Source: Paramicrobacterium chengjingii
GTDB taxonomy: Bacteria; Actinomycetota; Actinomycetes; Actinomycetales; Microbacteriaceae
Assembly (NCBI RefSeq): GCF_011751765.2
Contig: NZ_CP061169.1
Location: forward strand, 2,666,001-2,730,000
Direction of reading: 5' to 3'
Length of the DNA stretch: 64,000 nucleotides
Part shown: piece after piece, positions 45,390-54,821 of the stretch
Numbering within the stretch: the stretch's first letter is position 1
How the letters are laid out: each line of letters begins with the position of its first letter
Made by a program: the position numbers and the translations under genes
Notes under the pieces: model-generated
Database searches by the model: none
What the model saw: only the letters and a program-made list of their open reading frames with translations
Told to the model about the DNA's origin: nothing

Positions 45390-45432
45390 GAGTGCGCGTC
45401 GGTTTGGCAATGTGTCGAACCGCCGCGCACTC
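45390..45432. terminator. Terminator hairpin between convergent genes
   Basis: Arms 45390-45406 and 45416-45432 pair over 17 positions with one mismatch and one wobble around a nine-base loop. It sits 18 bp after the dehydrogenase stop and 21 bp from the convergent YhgE stop, so it is likely a bidirectional terminator. Confidence 0.7.
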
Positions 45433-45453
45433 GGTGCGTCACAGAACAGCACG

Positions 45454-47349
45454 TCAACCAATGAGGCTCGGCTGAAGATCTCTCATCGTGCGGAAGCGGG
45501 TCATTCTCGCCACCCCGACGGCAGTCAGCGCCAGCGCCCCGACAAGCCACAGCCCCAGCACAATGGCGTCCTGGCCTGCCGCTGCATAACTGCCCCCATA
45601 CATGAACTGCCGTAGTGCGTCGACCGTGTACGGCATGGGGAAGGCGAAGTGCAGCGCTCGCAAGGGCTCGGGCAAAGTCTGCCAGGGGAACGTCCCTCCA
45701 GCAGTGACGAGCTGCACCACCATCAGCACGAGTCCCAGAAACTGCCCGACGCTGCCGAACCACACGTTGAGAGCGAGGATGATTGCGGCAAACGTCATCG
45801 ATGATAGCGCCATGATGCCGAAAGCGCCCCAGGGTTGATGGACGGTGAAACCGAGGGCCCCCGAAACGATGAAGTACAGAGCGATCATCTGAATTGCGCC
45901 AAGACCGGCGGGCATCATCCAGCCGGCGAGCGCCGTGCGAATCGGCGCGCGTATTGCCGTGATTGCGCGCTTCGACACGGGCTTGATGATGAGAAACAGT
46001 GCGTAAATTCCGATCCAGGCCGCGAGCGCCACGAAGAACGGAGCAAGTCCGGCACCGTAGGTTCCGGCCTTCGTCACTGCAGACGTCGAGACATCCACCG
46101 GGTCGGCAATCGTCGCCGCTTGGCTGTCTCGCAGCTCTTCAGACGAATTCGGGATGCTGTTCACGCCCTCGTGCAGTCCGTCTCGCAGCTCGGTGATACC
46201 GCCCAGAAGTGAGCTGAGCCCGTCGCGCAGCGAAACGGCACCTGCCGACGCCGTGCTCGCACCCTCTTCGAGCTGGCTGGCACCTGCCGCCGCGTCACTG
46301 ATGCCCGCGGTCAGTGCTGGCATCGCATCGGCCAGCGCACGGGCTCCATTCGATACCTGCCATGCTCCATTCGACAGGTCGTCGATTGACGATACCGTGC
46401 CCTGCACCGTGGAATTCACGGCATCAGCTTTACTGCGCAGCGGGTCGAGTTTGGCGAGCACCTCGGCAATCTGCCCGTCGTCGTACCCCTGCTCGGTGAG
46501 CCATTCGCTGATGTCTGTGCGCACGCCTGGCAATGCACTGTTGAAGCTCTCGGATGCTGCAGCGACAGAGTCGGCGGTATCGGCGATCTTCTGGTTTCCT
46601 GCCGCCACCTGAGCGGCGCCATTGGCCAGCGTTTCTGTCTGCCCCGGGAGAGACTGCGTCTTACTCTTCAGTTCATCGAGCCCATCAGACAGCGATGTGG
46701 CCCCCGTCGTGAGTTTCGCGAGCCCATCCGCAAGGTCGCTCGAGCCGTTATACGCTGTCTCGGCACCGTCGGCCAGCTTGTCTGCACCATCCGCAGCGCT
46801 CACGAGGTTGACCCGAATTTCGGCGATCGCATCCAGCATCCTGCTCGCCGCCTGCTCATTCACCATCGATACGATCTGCTCTTTGATCGTCGTGATCGCA
46901 GATTCGCCGATCGTCGACGCAAGATAGCTGTTCGCATCGTTTGTCGTCAGCACGACCTCGGCCTGACGGGGGTCGTCGGTCTGAGGCGAGACGAGCGATT
47001 CTGAGAATGCAGCAGGAATCGTCACAGAGAAGTCGAAGTCGCCCGATGCCACACCGTGCTCGGCAGAGCTTCTGCTGACGCGGCTCCATGAGAACGTGCC
47101 ATCCTCGAGCAGAGACTCTGCCACGTCGTCGCCGTAGTTGGTGTAGTCGCCGTCGGACGTCGTTCCTTCGTCGTCGACAACGAGGGCGACGGGAACCTGG
47201 TCGAGGTTGTCGTATGGATCTTGATTCGCCCAGAGGTACAGGCCGCCGTACAGCAACGGGACGACCATCAGAGCAAGCAGGGCGACCTTCGCCATCGTCG
47301 TAGCCGTGAGCCGCGCGAACTCCGCGCGCAGCATTGCAAAGACCTTCAT
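45454..47349 (-). CDS. YhgE/Pip-family ABC-2-like membrane exporter
   Basis: 631 residues, full length for the family. An N-terminal helix is followed by V-P-V-A-L-V-V-D-D-E, the conserved extracytoplasmic start. A long coiled region with repeated L-x-D-G-x-x-x-L units (about 190-400) and six C-terminal membrane helices complete it. YhgE/Pip proteins are known as phage-infection proteins and T7SS EsaA relatives, with a fold like ABC-2 permeases. Translationally coupled (ATGA) to the upstream ATPase-like gene, suggesting an exporter. Substrate unknown. Confidence 0.9.
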   Translation of the reverse strand: MKVFAMLRAEFARLTATTMAKVALLALMVVPLLYGGLYLWANQDPYDNLDQVPVALVVDDEGTTSDGDYTNYGDDVAESLLEDGTFSWSRVSRSSAEHGVASGDFDFSVTIPAAFSESLVSPQTDDPRQAEVVLTTNDANSYLASTIGESAITTIKEQIVSMVNEQAASRMLDAIAEIRVNLVSAADGADKLADGAETAYNGSSDLADGLAKLTTGATSLSDGLDELKSKTQSLPGQTETLANGAAQVAAGNQKIADTADSVAAASESFNSALPGVRTDISEWLTEQGYDDGQIAEVLAKLDPLRSKADAVNSTVQGTVSSIDDLSNGAWQVSNGARALADAMPALTAGISDAAAGASQLEEGASTASAGAVSLRDGLSSLLGGITELRDGLHEGVNSIPNSSEELRDSQAATIADPVDVSTSAVTKAGTYGAGLAPFFVALAAWIGIYALFLIIKPVSKRAITAIRAPIRTALAGWMMPAGLGAIQMIALYFIVSGALGFTVHQPWGAFGIMALSSMTFAAIILALNVWFGSVGQFLGLVLMVVQLVTAGGTFPWQTLPEPLRALHFAFPMPYTVDALRQFMYGGSYAAAGQDAIVLGLWLVGALALTAVGVARMTRFRTMRDLQPSLIG

Positions 47350-48005
47350 GAAAGTTCTCCCGTCTGAAACAGAGGCACGGCGTCGGCTGCGACGGTCTCA
47401 GAAACGTCGGGCCCCGACAGCCCGTTGATGGCCGTCGCCGAAGAATAGCCGGCGATCACAAGAACGCCGTAGCCCCGCGCGGCAAAAGTGCGGCACACCC
47501 GCCACCACTCGACGGGGTCACCGCCGTGGCGGTCGGGCGACACGAGGACAAGTGCCTCGACGCCCGGTCGGCGGGACGCCAGCTCAAGCAGCATCCTCAC
47601 CCGGGCCGTCGGTTCAAGCTGCGCCATATCGAGTCGCCGCTCTGCCGTGAGGTGAAGTTCATCGAGAGCGTCGCGCACAGCGATGGGGTGCGCGGGTCGG
47701 CCCGCGAACATGAGTTCCTCGCTGACAACACGCCACACGGGTACGTTCGGCGCAGGGTCACTGATGTCGGGTGCGTCGATGAGCGCAATGGTACGACGCA
47801 GACGCTTCGGAGAGCGCTCACCGTCAACTGTCACGTCACCGCTCGACGGTTTCATGCGGCCCGCGACGATCAAGCCGAGCACGGTCGGCCGCTGTTCGGT
47901 GTCGGCGCGCACGAACGTCACGTGCTCGGATTGCACCGTCACAGTGGTGGGCGGTAGAACCTCGGCGTTCTTGCCTTTCGTTACCTCGTTCACATCGATG
48001 CGCAT
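47346..48005 (-). CDS. ABC ATPase homologue lacking catalytic motifs
   Basis: 219 residues. The segment G-L-I-V-A-G-R-M-K-P-S-S-G-D-V-T-V-D-G aligns with the stretch that follows Walker A in ABC ATPases, and later parts follow the fold. Walker A is gone (V-R-A-D-T-E-Q-R-P-T in place of G-x-N-G-x-G-K-T), the signature L-S-G-G-Q is gone (L-E-P-T-A-R), and Walker B ends S-P-D-R-H instead of D-E-P. It therefore should not hydrolyse ATP. The frame is intact and coupled to the YhgE-type exporter, so it is retained, perhaps as a structural or regulatory subunit. Confidence 0.75.
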   Translation of the reverse strand: MRIDVNEVTKGKNAEVLPPTTVTVQSEHVTFVRADTEQRPTVLGLIVAGRMKPSSGDVTVDGERSPKRLRRTIALIDAPDISDPAPNVPVWRVVSEELMFAGRPAHPIAVRDALDELHLTAERRLDMAQLEPTARVRMLLELASRRPGVEALVLVSPDRHGGDPVEWWRVCRTFAARGYGVLVIAGYSSATAINGLSGPDVSETVAADAVPLFQTGELS

Positions 48006-48275
48006 GGCACGCCTCCGTCGATCATTGTCAACTTAGCTACGGTAATACAGACTTCGCGGCTCCACCGCTCGAGCACTGAAGCCTGAACGCATGTGCACGG
48101 TCCCTCAGCACTTCGGTCAACGCTCATTACGCTCGTGCACCACGGGTCTAACGCTAGAGAATTGCGTGACAGCTCGTGATACGCATGATTATCCGCAGCT
48201 CGTCCACTTTTCACGATGCATTCCCGCATAGGCTCGAAAGCGAAGCGCGAACATCGAACGAGCGAGGAGGCTCCT
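48006..48275. promoter_or_regulatory. 270-bp divergent intergenic region
   Basis: The gap between the pseudo-ATPase gene and the DUF6421 gene holds both their promoters. I see AT-richer patches near 48030-48050 and 48180-48215, but no confident -35/-10 pair, dyad or small gene. Confidence 0.5.
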
Positions 48276-49691
48276 ATGGAACATGCCGCTGTCGACACTG
48301 CCGCACGCCCCGTCTCACGCGACGGCGGCATCACGACGAACCCGGCCTGGCTCAAGCTGAAGTCTGCGGCCACCGCTCTTCAGGCTCTGCAGTCCAAAGA
48401 CGGGTCGATCGAAGACACGGATGCTCACGAGACGGCGCGCAGCCACGTCGCTGATCTGATCGATGGCGTGAACGAACTTTCTCCGCTCTTCCCCTGGGAT
48501 GAGGAGTACCTCGCCGCGGTGCGCGCCGATTTCACCCGGTGGGTCGATGGCGGCTTCGGCATTCCTGACTTCTATGACGCGCTCGTCGCCTTCCGCCCAG
48601 AGCAGCACCGCGTCGACGGCTTGACGCACCTCGTCGTCTTTCCCATGTACACGCAAAACGGTTCGCGCAACCGCCACGTCGAAGCAGTGCTCGTCGAGGT
48701 GCTCTGGCCCGAGTTCATCGCTGAGCTCGAAGCAGGCGAGTTCTCGAACAAGCTGTTCGTCCCGATTCGCTTCATCGACTTCACGTCCGGCTACGACACC
48801 AACGCGGCGGTACTCTTCCCCGAAACCGTCGCTATGCGTGAGATTCCCCCATTCACATGGGGAGCCATCTTCCAGGATCGCGAAGCCGCGCGCTTTCGCC
48901 GCGTTGTGACGTCAGCATCCGATATCACAAAACTCGACCTGCCAGACGACGCCCGCGAGCTTCTCGAGAGCCAGCAGCTCGCCGAAGAAACCTTCGTCAT
49001 GTGGGATCTCATCCACGACCGCACACACATGCGCGGAGACCTGCCGTTCGACCCGTTCATGATCAAGCAGCGCTCCCCCTACTTCATGTACTCGCTTGAA
49101 GAGATGCGGTGCGATATGACGGCGTTCCGCGAATCCGTGCGCCTCGAGCGGCAACTCACAATACGGGAGCAGAGCAACGGTGACCCTCTCACAGACGCTG
49201 AGAGCGCGGTGCTGCGCCATGCAAAGCTTGTGCAGTACGCCGTCATCTTCGACCGCATCTTCCGGTTCGCCCTCACCGGCACACGCAGCCGCAACTACGA
49301 CGGACTAGGCGGGCAGCTGCTTTTTGCCTGGTTGCACCAACACGACGTGCTGCACTGGACAGACACAAAGCTCACGATCGATTGGGACGACGTGCCCGAC
49401 GTCGTTGTCGCTCTCGGAGACGCCATCAACGAGCTGTACTGGCGCTCGATCGATCGTCCGAAGAAATCACACTGGCTCGCCGCCTATGACCTCGTTTGCT
49501 CCGTGCTCGAGCCTCATCCGGCCTCGGCTTGGGCACGTGGGCTCGATGACGAGACGCTCTCGGGGCTCCCTCGTGGAATGACGGATGCCGTTCTCGACGA
49601 CGAGTTCCCCCTGTCGATGTTCTACGAGGCGCTCGGCAAGAAGATGGGCGACGTCATCGAGTCGACGTCAGGGATCACCGGCGCAGATTGA
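48276..49691 (+). CDS. DUF6421 family protein
   Basis: 471 residues from ATG 48276, chosen because GCGAGGAGG lies five bases upstream. Soluble, no signal peptide. Several conserved-looking stretches with H-D-R-T-H-M-R-G-D, W-D-L and N-Y-D-G-L-G-G-Q-L-L-F-A-W-L-H-Q-H, rich in His and Asp, suggest an enzyme, perhaps metal-dependent. It matches what I know as DUF6421, an actinobacterial family of unknown function. Single gene. Confidence 0.85.
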   Translation: MEHAAVDTAARPVSRDGGITTNPAWLKLKSAATALQALQSKDGSIEDTDAHETARSHVADLIDGVNELSPLFPWDEEYLAAVRADFTRWVDGGFGIPDFYDALVAFRPEQHRVDGLTHLVVFPMYTQNGSRNRHVEAVLVEVLWPEFIAELEAGEFSNKLFVPIRFIDFTSGYDTNAAVLFPETVAMREIPPFTWGAIFQDREAARFRRVVTSASDITKLDLPDDARELLESQQLAEETFVMWDLIHDRTHMRGDLPFDPFMIKQRSPYFMYSLEEMRCDMTAFRESVRLERQLTIREQSNGDPLTDAESAVLRHAKLVQYAVIFDRIFRFALTGTRSRNYDGLGGQLLFAWLHQHDVLHWTDTKLTIDWDDVPDVVVALGDAINELYWRSIDRPKKSHWLAAYDLVCSVLEPHPASAWARGLDDETLSGLPRGMTDAVLDDEFPLSMFYEALGKKMGDVIESTSGITGAD

Positions 49692-49761
49692 CGCGCGGCC
49701 TGTTGTGAGAATCCGCCCCGTGGCGGATGCTCTGTGCGCACATTCTCGCTACCGTTGACGC

Positions 49762-51057
49762 ATGAGCGACACTCTCGACCCGATAGAGCAGACGTGGCAG
49801 CGCCCGCCAGCCACTGTGGCAAGCCGTCGGCGCGATGCTCTCGGCGCGCTCGTGCTCTTCGCGTGCATGATGCCGAGCGCTGTGCTGTACCGGCTGGCGG
49901 GCGCGATGGGCGAGCACTCCGAGATGTGGATCACGATCGTCTGGGCCGCCGTCATGTGCGGAGCACTCGTGTTTCGGCGCCGCTGGCCCAGCGTCACCGC
50001 ACTCGTCGTCGCCGCAGCGTACATCGCGGGCATGGAGCTGGGGGCCAGCGAGCTGCTCTTCAGCCAGATTGTCCTGTTCGTCTCGATGTACACGGTCGGG
50101 GCATGGGTGAGCGACCGACGCATCGTTCGATTCACGCTCGGCGCAATCATTGGCGCGATGCTCATCTGGCTCGCGATCGCCATGGTGACCGCGGTGACCG
50201 ATCCGAGCATTCGCGGCGATTACAACGGATTTGGCACGCAGACCGCGATGCTCGCATACTTCGGCATTCAGGTCATCACAAATCTGCTGTATTTCGGTGG
50301 TGCCGCCTATTTCGGAACTCATGCGTTCCGGTCTGCCCGGCAACGCGCAGAACTCGAGTACCGCACGATGCAGCTCGAGCAGGAGCGCGAGCGCTCAGCA
50401 TCCCAAGCTGTTGCACTTGAGCGGGTTCGCATTGCCCGTGAGCTCCACGATGTCGTCGCGCATCACGTATCGGTGATGGGAGTGCAGGCTGGCGCTGCGC
50501 GCACGGTGATGGACGCAAATCCGGATGCTGCGCGGTCATCGCTCGCAAACATCGAGCAGAACGCACGCACCGCAATCGACGAGCTGCATCATCTTGTGGG
50601 CACCCTTCGCCAAGGCGACGACGAGGAGGCGTCGGCCAGCGTGAGCACGATCAGCACCTCCCAATTGAGCGACTTGGTCAGAGAGTCATCGGAAGCAGGA
50701 CTGCCCACGCACTTCGAAGTGCACGGATCCGCGCGCCCGCTCGCGGGAACCGTGTCGCTCACGCTCTTTCGCATTGCTCAGGAAGCCCTCACCAACGTTC
50801 GCAAATACGCGGGGCGCGAGGCAACGGCCGACATTCGTCTGCGCTATCTCGATTTCGCCGTCGAACTTGAAATCGCCAACACCGGTCTTGTTCCCGTCAA
50901 GCCTCGACCGGGTGGACTCGGTCACCTGGGAATGCGCGAGCGTGTCGCCGCCGTCGGCGGTGACATCGAGATCGGCCCCCGCTCGCGTGGCGGCTATCTC
51001 GTACGCGCACGCATTCCCATCACCGAGGCAGTCCTACCCACCGGAGCAACAGCATGA
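49762..51057 (+). CDS. Sensor histidine kinase, NarL/LiaS type (HisKA_3)
   Basis: 431 residues: five to six membrane helices (about 25-190), a coiled linker, HisKA_3 domain with R-E-L-H-D-V-V-A-H-H (phospho-accepting His near residue 230) and a C-terminal HATPase with G-G-L-G-H-L-G-M-R-E-R. The sensor is embedded in the membrane with no large external domain, as in DesK and LiaS, which sense membrane state or antibiotics. Overlaps the response-regulator gene by four bases (ATGA). Confidence 0.93.
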   Translation: MSDTLDPIEQTWQRPPATVASRRRDALGALVLFACMMPSAVLYRLAGAMGEHSEMWITIVWAAVMCGALVFRRRWPSVTALVVAAAYIAGMELGASELLFSQIVLFVSMYTVGAWVSDRRIVRFTLGAIIGAMLIWLAIAMVTAVTDPSIRGDYNGFGTQTAMLAYFGIQVITNLLYFGGAAYFGTHAFRSARQRAELEYRTMQLEQERERSASQAVALERVRIARELHDVVAHHVSVMGVQAGAARTVMDANPDAARSSLANIEQNARTAIDELHHLVGTLRQGDDEEASASVSTISTSQLSDLVRESSEAGLPTHFEVHGSARPLAGTVSLTLFRIAQEALTNVRKYAGREATADIRLRYLDFAVELEIANTGLVPVKPRPGGLGHLGMRERVAAVGGDIEIGPRSRGGYLVRARIPITEAVLPTGATA

Positions 51058-51719
51058 GCACTCGAGTACTTCTCGCCGACGATCACGAGATGGTGCGTGC
51101 CGGCTTTCGCATCATCCTCGATGCTCAGCCGGACATCGAGGTCGTCGGCGAAGCCGAGAATGGACAGGTCGCCGTTGATCTCGCGAGCGAGCTGGCGCCC
51201 GACCTCATCTGCATGGACGTACAGATGCCCGTGCTCGATGGACTCGAAGCGACGCGCCAGGTGACAGCATCAACCGACGCTGCCGTCATTATGCTCACAA
51301 CATTTGATCGAGAGGACTACCTCTTCGCCGCACTCGAGGCAGGAGCGAGCGGCTTCCTGCTCAAGAACTCAAGCCCGGAAAAGCTCGTCGAGGCTGTGCA
51401 CACCATCGCCTCGGGCGACGCACTGCTGTCGCCCGAGGTGACGCGTCGCGTCATCCAGCGATTCTCATCTGCCAGTGCGCCCGCTGCGTCACGCCCGAGT
51501 GCTGCTGCTGAACTCGGGCAGCTCACAGAACGAGAGGCAGAGGTTCTGCAGCTCGTCGCGCAAGGGTTGTCCAACTCCGAGATCGCTCGAAGTCTCTATG
51601 TCGGCGACGCGACGGTGAAGTCGCATGTCTCAAAGATTCTGCAGAAACTTGCTCTTCGCGACCGGATTCAAGCAGTCGTCTTCGCCTACGAGAACGGCGT
51701 CGTCGTTCCGCGCGCCTGA
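51054..51719 (+). CDS. LuxR/NarL-family response regulator
   Basis: 221 residues. Receiver domain with acidic pair D-D near residue 9, phospho-acceptor Asp in I-C-M-D-V-Q-M-P, then Thr and Lys of the active site. C-terminal GerE-type HTH (L-T-E-R-E-A-E-V-L-Q-L-V-A-Q-G-L-S-N-S-E-I-A). Partner of the preceding kinase. Its targets are not evident; the two GC dyads at 62027-62064 belong with the other two-component system. Confidence 0.95.
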   Translation: MSTRVLLADDHEMVRAGFRIILDAQPDIEVVGEAENGQVAVDLASELAPDLICMDVQMPVLDGLEATRQVTASTDAAVIMLTTFDREDYLFAALEAGASGFLLKNSSPEKLVEAVHTIASGDALLSPEVTRRVIQRFSSASAPAASRPSAAAELGQLTEREAEVLQLVAQGLSNSEIARSLYVGDATVKSHVSKILQKLALRDRIQAVVFAYENGVVVPRA

Positions 51720-52000
51720 CCGGGCTCGTCTGCTGGGCTCTGCACTGCCGAGTCTCCCGTTTCGTCGCCGAGAGGCGGCGCTGCAACGAGGAACTCCTCT
51801 GAGACCTCGGCGCGTGAGAACGGACCTCGCCCGTCACGGAGATGCTGCGGCTCGTCGAACTGCACAGTCCAGACGCGCGCCTGCACACTCTGGTTGGTCA
51901 CGCCGCTGTGCGGGAGTACGGCGCCGCTTCCAACGATGAGCCCCGTCGGTTCGTCTGCGAAGCTGTCGCCCGTGGCACCGTCGACCACGTGCACAGGCAC
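51686..52000 (-). CDS. Small soluble protein, unknown function
   Basis: About 104 residues from GTG 52000, which has GGA six bases upstream. The frame extends to GTG 52072, but the first codons there have low GC at the third position and look non-coding. The core S-F-A-D-E-P-T-G-L-I-V and W-T-V-Q-F-D-E-P-Q-H-L-R-D-G-R-G-P-F resembles small hypothetical proteins of Microbacteriaceae. It overlaps the end of the response-regulator gene by 34 bp, tail to tail. Start and reality are both uncertain. Confidence 0.5.
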   Translation of the reverse strand: MPVHVVDGATGDSFADEPTGLIVGSGAVLPHSGVTNQSVQARVWTVQFDEPQHLRDGRGPFSRAEVSEEFLVAAPPLGDETGDSAVQSPADEPGQARGTTTPFS

Positions 52001-52124
52001 GCCAATTCCGAACGGTGTGCCCGTGGCATCCGACGTCTGCCTTATCGAGGAGCGTTTGCTTGAAAACCACACGACGTCAGTCTCTCAGACTCCGACGACT
52101 CACGAGCTCAGAATGCCGCCCTCT

Positions 52125-52967
52125 TCACACAACGTGGCCACTCAGAACGCCCAGCAGTCGGAGCTTCTCGGCGCTTTCGCTCCCCGGCGTCGCCGTGAAG
52201 ACGAGGAGCCCCTGACTCTGGTCGATGTCGAACAGCGACTGGCAATAGACCTCCATGACTCCGACCTCAGGGTGGACAAGCCGCTTGTACTGACTGTGTT
52301 TGTGCTCGACGCGATGCTCAGCCCACAACGTTCTGAACTCGGCGCTTGATTCCGTCAGCGCATCGGCGACGTCGGCCGCGGGCGAGGGGCGCCCATCGCG
52401 CACGTAGGCCGTCCGAAGGTCGGCGACGAAGTCCCGCGCGCGCTGCTCGTGATCATCGTCTGGATAGACCGTCCGGGAGTCCGGGGCGGTGAACCAGCGA
52501 TACACAACGCTGCGCTCGAGGCCCGAGAACCGCGTCTCGTCGCCGAAAAGCGTGATCGCGAGTCCCGTCTGATAGAGAATCTCGCCCGCGCTGCCGACGA
52601 CCATGGCCGGAGTATCAGCGAGGCGATCGAGAATTCTCATGATTCCGGCATCAACGTGGTCTCCGCGCATGATGCGGCGCGGCACAGGGTATCCGCCGAG
52701 GCGCAGAAGATAGTCCCGTTCATCGAGCGACAGGCGAAGCCCTCTCGCAAGCGCGACGAGCATCTGCTCACTCGGATGCGGGCCTCTGCTCTGCTCCATG
52801 CGGCTGTAATAGTCGACAGACAAGCCGGCGAGCGCGGCGACCTCCTCCCGACGCAAGCCATCCGTCCGACGGCGCGGCCCCCGCGGCATACCGACGTCTT
52901 CGGGCTGAAGCGCAGCTCGGCGGGTGCGAAGGAAGTCCGCGAGCTGCGCCCTGTCGTCACTCATCAT
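52125..52967 (-). CDS. XRE-family regulator with MmyB-like ligand domain
   Basis: 280 residues from the double ATG at 52967/52964. N-terminal HTH (residues 8-75: F-L-R-T-R-R, R-R-E-E-V-A-A-L-A-G-L-S-V-D-Y-Y-S-R-M-E-Q) and a C-terminal MmyB ligand-binding domain ending V-F-T-A-T-P-G-S-E-S. Such regulators are frequently next to, and control, an SDR or oxidoreductase. Here the SDR lies immediately upstream on the same strand (24 bp), so the pair probably forms an autoregulated operon. Confidence 0.9.
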   Translation of the reverse strand: MMSDDRAQLADFLRTRRAALQPEDVGMPRGPRRRTDGLRREEVAALAGLSVDYYSRMEQSRGPHPSEQMLVALARGLRLSLDERDYLLRLGGYPVPRRIMRGDHVDAGIMRILDRLADTPAMVVGSAGEILYQTGLAITLFGDETRFSGLERSVVYRWFTAPDSRTVYPDDDHEQRARDFVADLRTAYVRDGRPSPAADVADALTESSAEFRTLWAEHRVEHKHSQYKRLVHPEVGVMEVYCQSLFDIDQSQGLLVFTATPGSESAEKLRLLGVLSGHVV

Positions 52968-52990
52968 GTGCTCATTCTGCCCGACGCGGT

Positions 52991-53761
52991 TCAGAGCCGC
53001 ATTCCTCCGGATGCCTCGACTCTCTGGCCCGTCACCCACCCCATGTTCTTGGAGGCGAGCGATGCGACAGCTGCTCCGATGTCATCCGGCTGCCCGACGT
53101 GGCCCATGGCGATGATGCCCGAGAGCACGTCACGGATGCCTTCGTCGTCGCGGAGCGATCCCCCACCGAAGTCGGTGGCCGTCGCACCGGGCGCGATCGC
53201 ATTCACGGTGATACCGCGCGGAGCTAGATCTCGTGCAAGGTAGCGTGTCCACACCTCGACCGCCCCTTTCGCGGCCGCGTACACCGAGTAGCCGTTCTCG
53301 CCGACGAACCGAGAGAGACCGCTCGATGTGTTGATGATGCGGCCCCCATCGGCGATGTACGGCTCAAGAGCCTGTGTGAGCATCACAACGCCGACGACAT
53401 GCATGTCAAAGGCGTCTCGGATCTGCTGTGCGCCGATCTCGCCGAGCGGAGTCCATACCGCGGCACCTGCGTTGTTGACGAGGATGTCGAAGTTGTCGCG
53501 CCCCCAGCCGTCAGAGAGCTCGGTGCGCACCTGCGAGGCGAATGCATCGAACGAGTCCGCGTCAGTGACGTCGAGGGGAAGCGCTACGGCTCGGCGGTCG
53601 AGCGCTGCGATCTCGTCGACCACCGCTTCGGCTTGCTGCGCGCCCGTACGGTACGTCACGATCACGTCGACGCCGCTTCGCGCAAGAGCAAGGGCTTCAC
53701 TCCTACCGATTCCTCGATTGGATCCGGTGACGAGTGCTATGCGTTCCTGTGTTGTATTCAT
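52991..53761 (-). CDS. Short-chain dehydrogenase (FabG-like)
   Basis: 256 residues from ATG 53761, with AGTAGGAA upstream. Classical SDR motifs: T-G-S-N-R-G-I-G (residues 12-19), N-N-A-G, catalytic S, and Y-A-A-A-K (YxxxK). Typical size. Substrate unknown. It precedes an XRE/MmyB-type regulator on the same strand, so expression probably responds to the ligand of that regulator. Confidence 0.92.
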   Translation of the reverse strand: MNTTQERIALVTGSNRGIGRSEALALARSGVDVIVTYRTGAQQAEAVVDEIAALDRRAVALPLDVTDADSFDAFASQVRTELSDGWGRDNFDILVNNAGAAVWTPLGEIGAQQIRDAFDMHVVGVVMLTQALEPYIADGGRIINTSSGLSRFVGENGYSVYAAAKGAVEVWTRYLARDLAPRGITVNAIAPGATATDFGGGSLRDDEGIRDVLSGIIAMGHVGQPDDIGAAVASLASKNMGWVTGQRVEASGGMRL

Positions 53762-53936
53762 GTTCCTACTGTCGCGCCGTGTCACGAAACGAGGAATGCC
53801 ATGTTCAACCAGGGATCGACTGTCCTACCTTCGGGTCCTCCGCCTGGCGGATGAGAGCCGAAACCCGCCCAGCGGCGGATGCCGTCAGGCAATGCCGAGC
53901 CATAACGTTGAGTCAGACCCGATGAAAGGATCGACA

Positions 53937-54821
53937 GTGCTCGAGATCTCCGGCATCACCAAGAACTTCGGAACACGCCGTGTTCTGAATGACGTAGGCT
54001 TTACGGTCGCGCCAGGCCGCCTCACCGGCTTCGTCGGTGGCAACGGCGCAGGTAAGACGACGACGATGAGGATCATTCTCGGCCTACTGACGTCAGACTC
54101 AGGAAGCGTCAGCTTTGATGGACGTCCACTCTCGGCATCCGACCGACGTGCATTCGGCTATATGCCGGAAGAACGCGGCCTCTACCCCAAGATGAAGGTA
54201 GCCGAGCAGCTCATCTACCTCGCACGGCTTCACGGGTTCAGCCTCGCCCATGCACAGCGAAACGCCGACAGCCTGCTCGAGAGCCTCGATCTCGCGGAAC
54301 GGGCGAACGACCCCATTGAAGACCTCTCGCTCGGAAATCAGCAGCGTGCGCAGATCGCCGCCGCTCTTGTGCATGAGCCGACGACGCTGATTCTCGATGA
54401 GCCGTTCTCCGGACTCGACCCACTGGCTGTCGACACCGTCGTCGGCGTGCTCGGCGAGTACGCATCCGGCGGGGTTCCCGTGCTGTTCTCAAGCCATCAG
54501 CTCGACATCGTCGAACGTCTGTGCGACGACCTCGTGATCATCGCCGGCGGCGAAATTCGCGCAAGCGGCTCTCGCGAGCAGCTGCGCGCCGAGCACTCGG
54601 CGAATCGCTTCGAACTACTCTTCACCGGCGACGCAGGTTGGCTTCGTGAAACGCCGGGCGTGAGCGTTCTCGACTTCGACGGCGGCTATGCGATCTTCGA
54701 TGTCGACGACGACGCGACGGCGCAGCACGTGCTGCGCCGCGCCGTTGACGAAGGTGCCGTCACAACGTTCGCTCCGAAGCATCCATCGCTCGCAGAGATC
54801 TTCAAGGAGGTCATCGCATGA
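53937..54821 (+). CDS. ABC transporter ATP-binding protein (NatA/YhaQ type)
   Basis: 294 residues from GTG 53937, chosen because AAAGGA lies six bases upstream. An ATG at 53922 lacks such a site, and the longer frame reaches over the divergent SDR. Walker A G-G-N-G-A-G-K-T-T, signature L-S-L-G-N-Q-Q-R, Walker B L-I-L-D-E-P-F-S-G-L-D-P. The L-S-L-G-N-Q form and the long C-terminal tail match DUF4162-type NatA/YhaQ proteins. Powers the coupled ABC-2 permease. Likely drug, Na+ or peptide efflux. Confidence 0.92.
   Translation: MLEISGITKNFGTRRVLNDVGFTVAPGRLTGFVGGNGAGKTTTMRIILGLLTSDSGSVSFDGRPLSASDRRAFGYMPEERGLYPKMKVAEQLIYLARLHGFSLAHAQRNADSLLESLDLAERANDPIEDLSLGNQQRAQIAAALVHEPTTLILDEPFSGLDPLAVDTVVGVLGEYASGGVPVLFSSHQLDIVERLCDDLVIIAGGEIRASGSREQLRAEHSANRFELLFTGDAGWLRETPGVSVLDFDGGYAIFDVDDDATAQHVLRRAVDEGAVTTFAPKHPSLAEIFKEVIA

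Noticed and set aside
45454..48005. Second T7SS locus around the complete YhgE protein
   Set aside because: No FtsK-type ATPase or WXG100-like gene is nearby; the coupled partner is an ABC-like pseudo-ATPase, so an exporter is the simpler reading.
47346..48005. Pseudogene call for the degenerate ABC ATPase
   Set aside because: The frame is intact, GC-rich at third positions and coupled to the next gene; loss of motifs without frame damage favours a retained non-catalytic protein.
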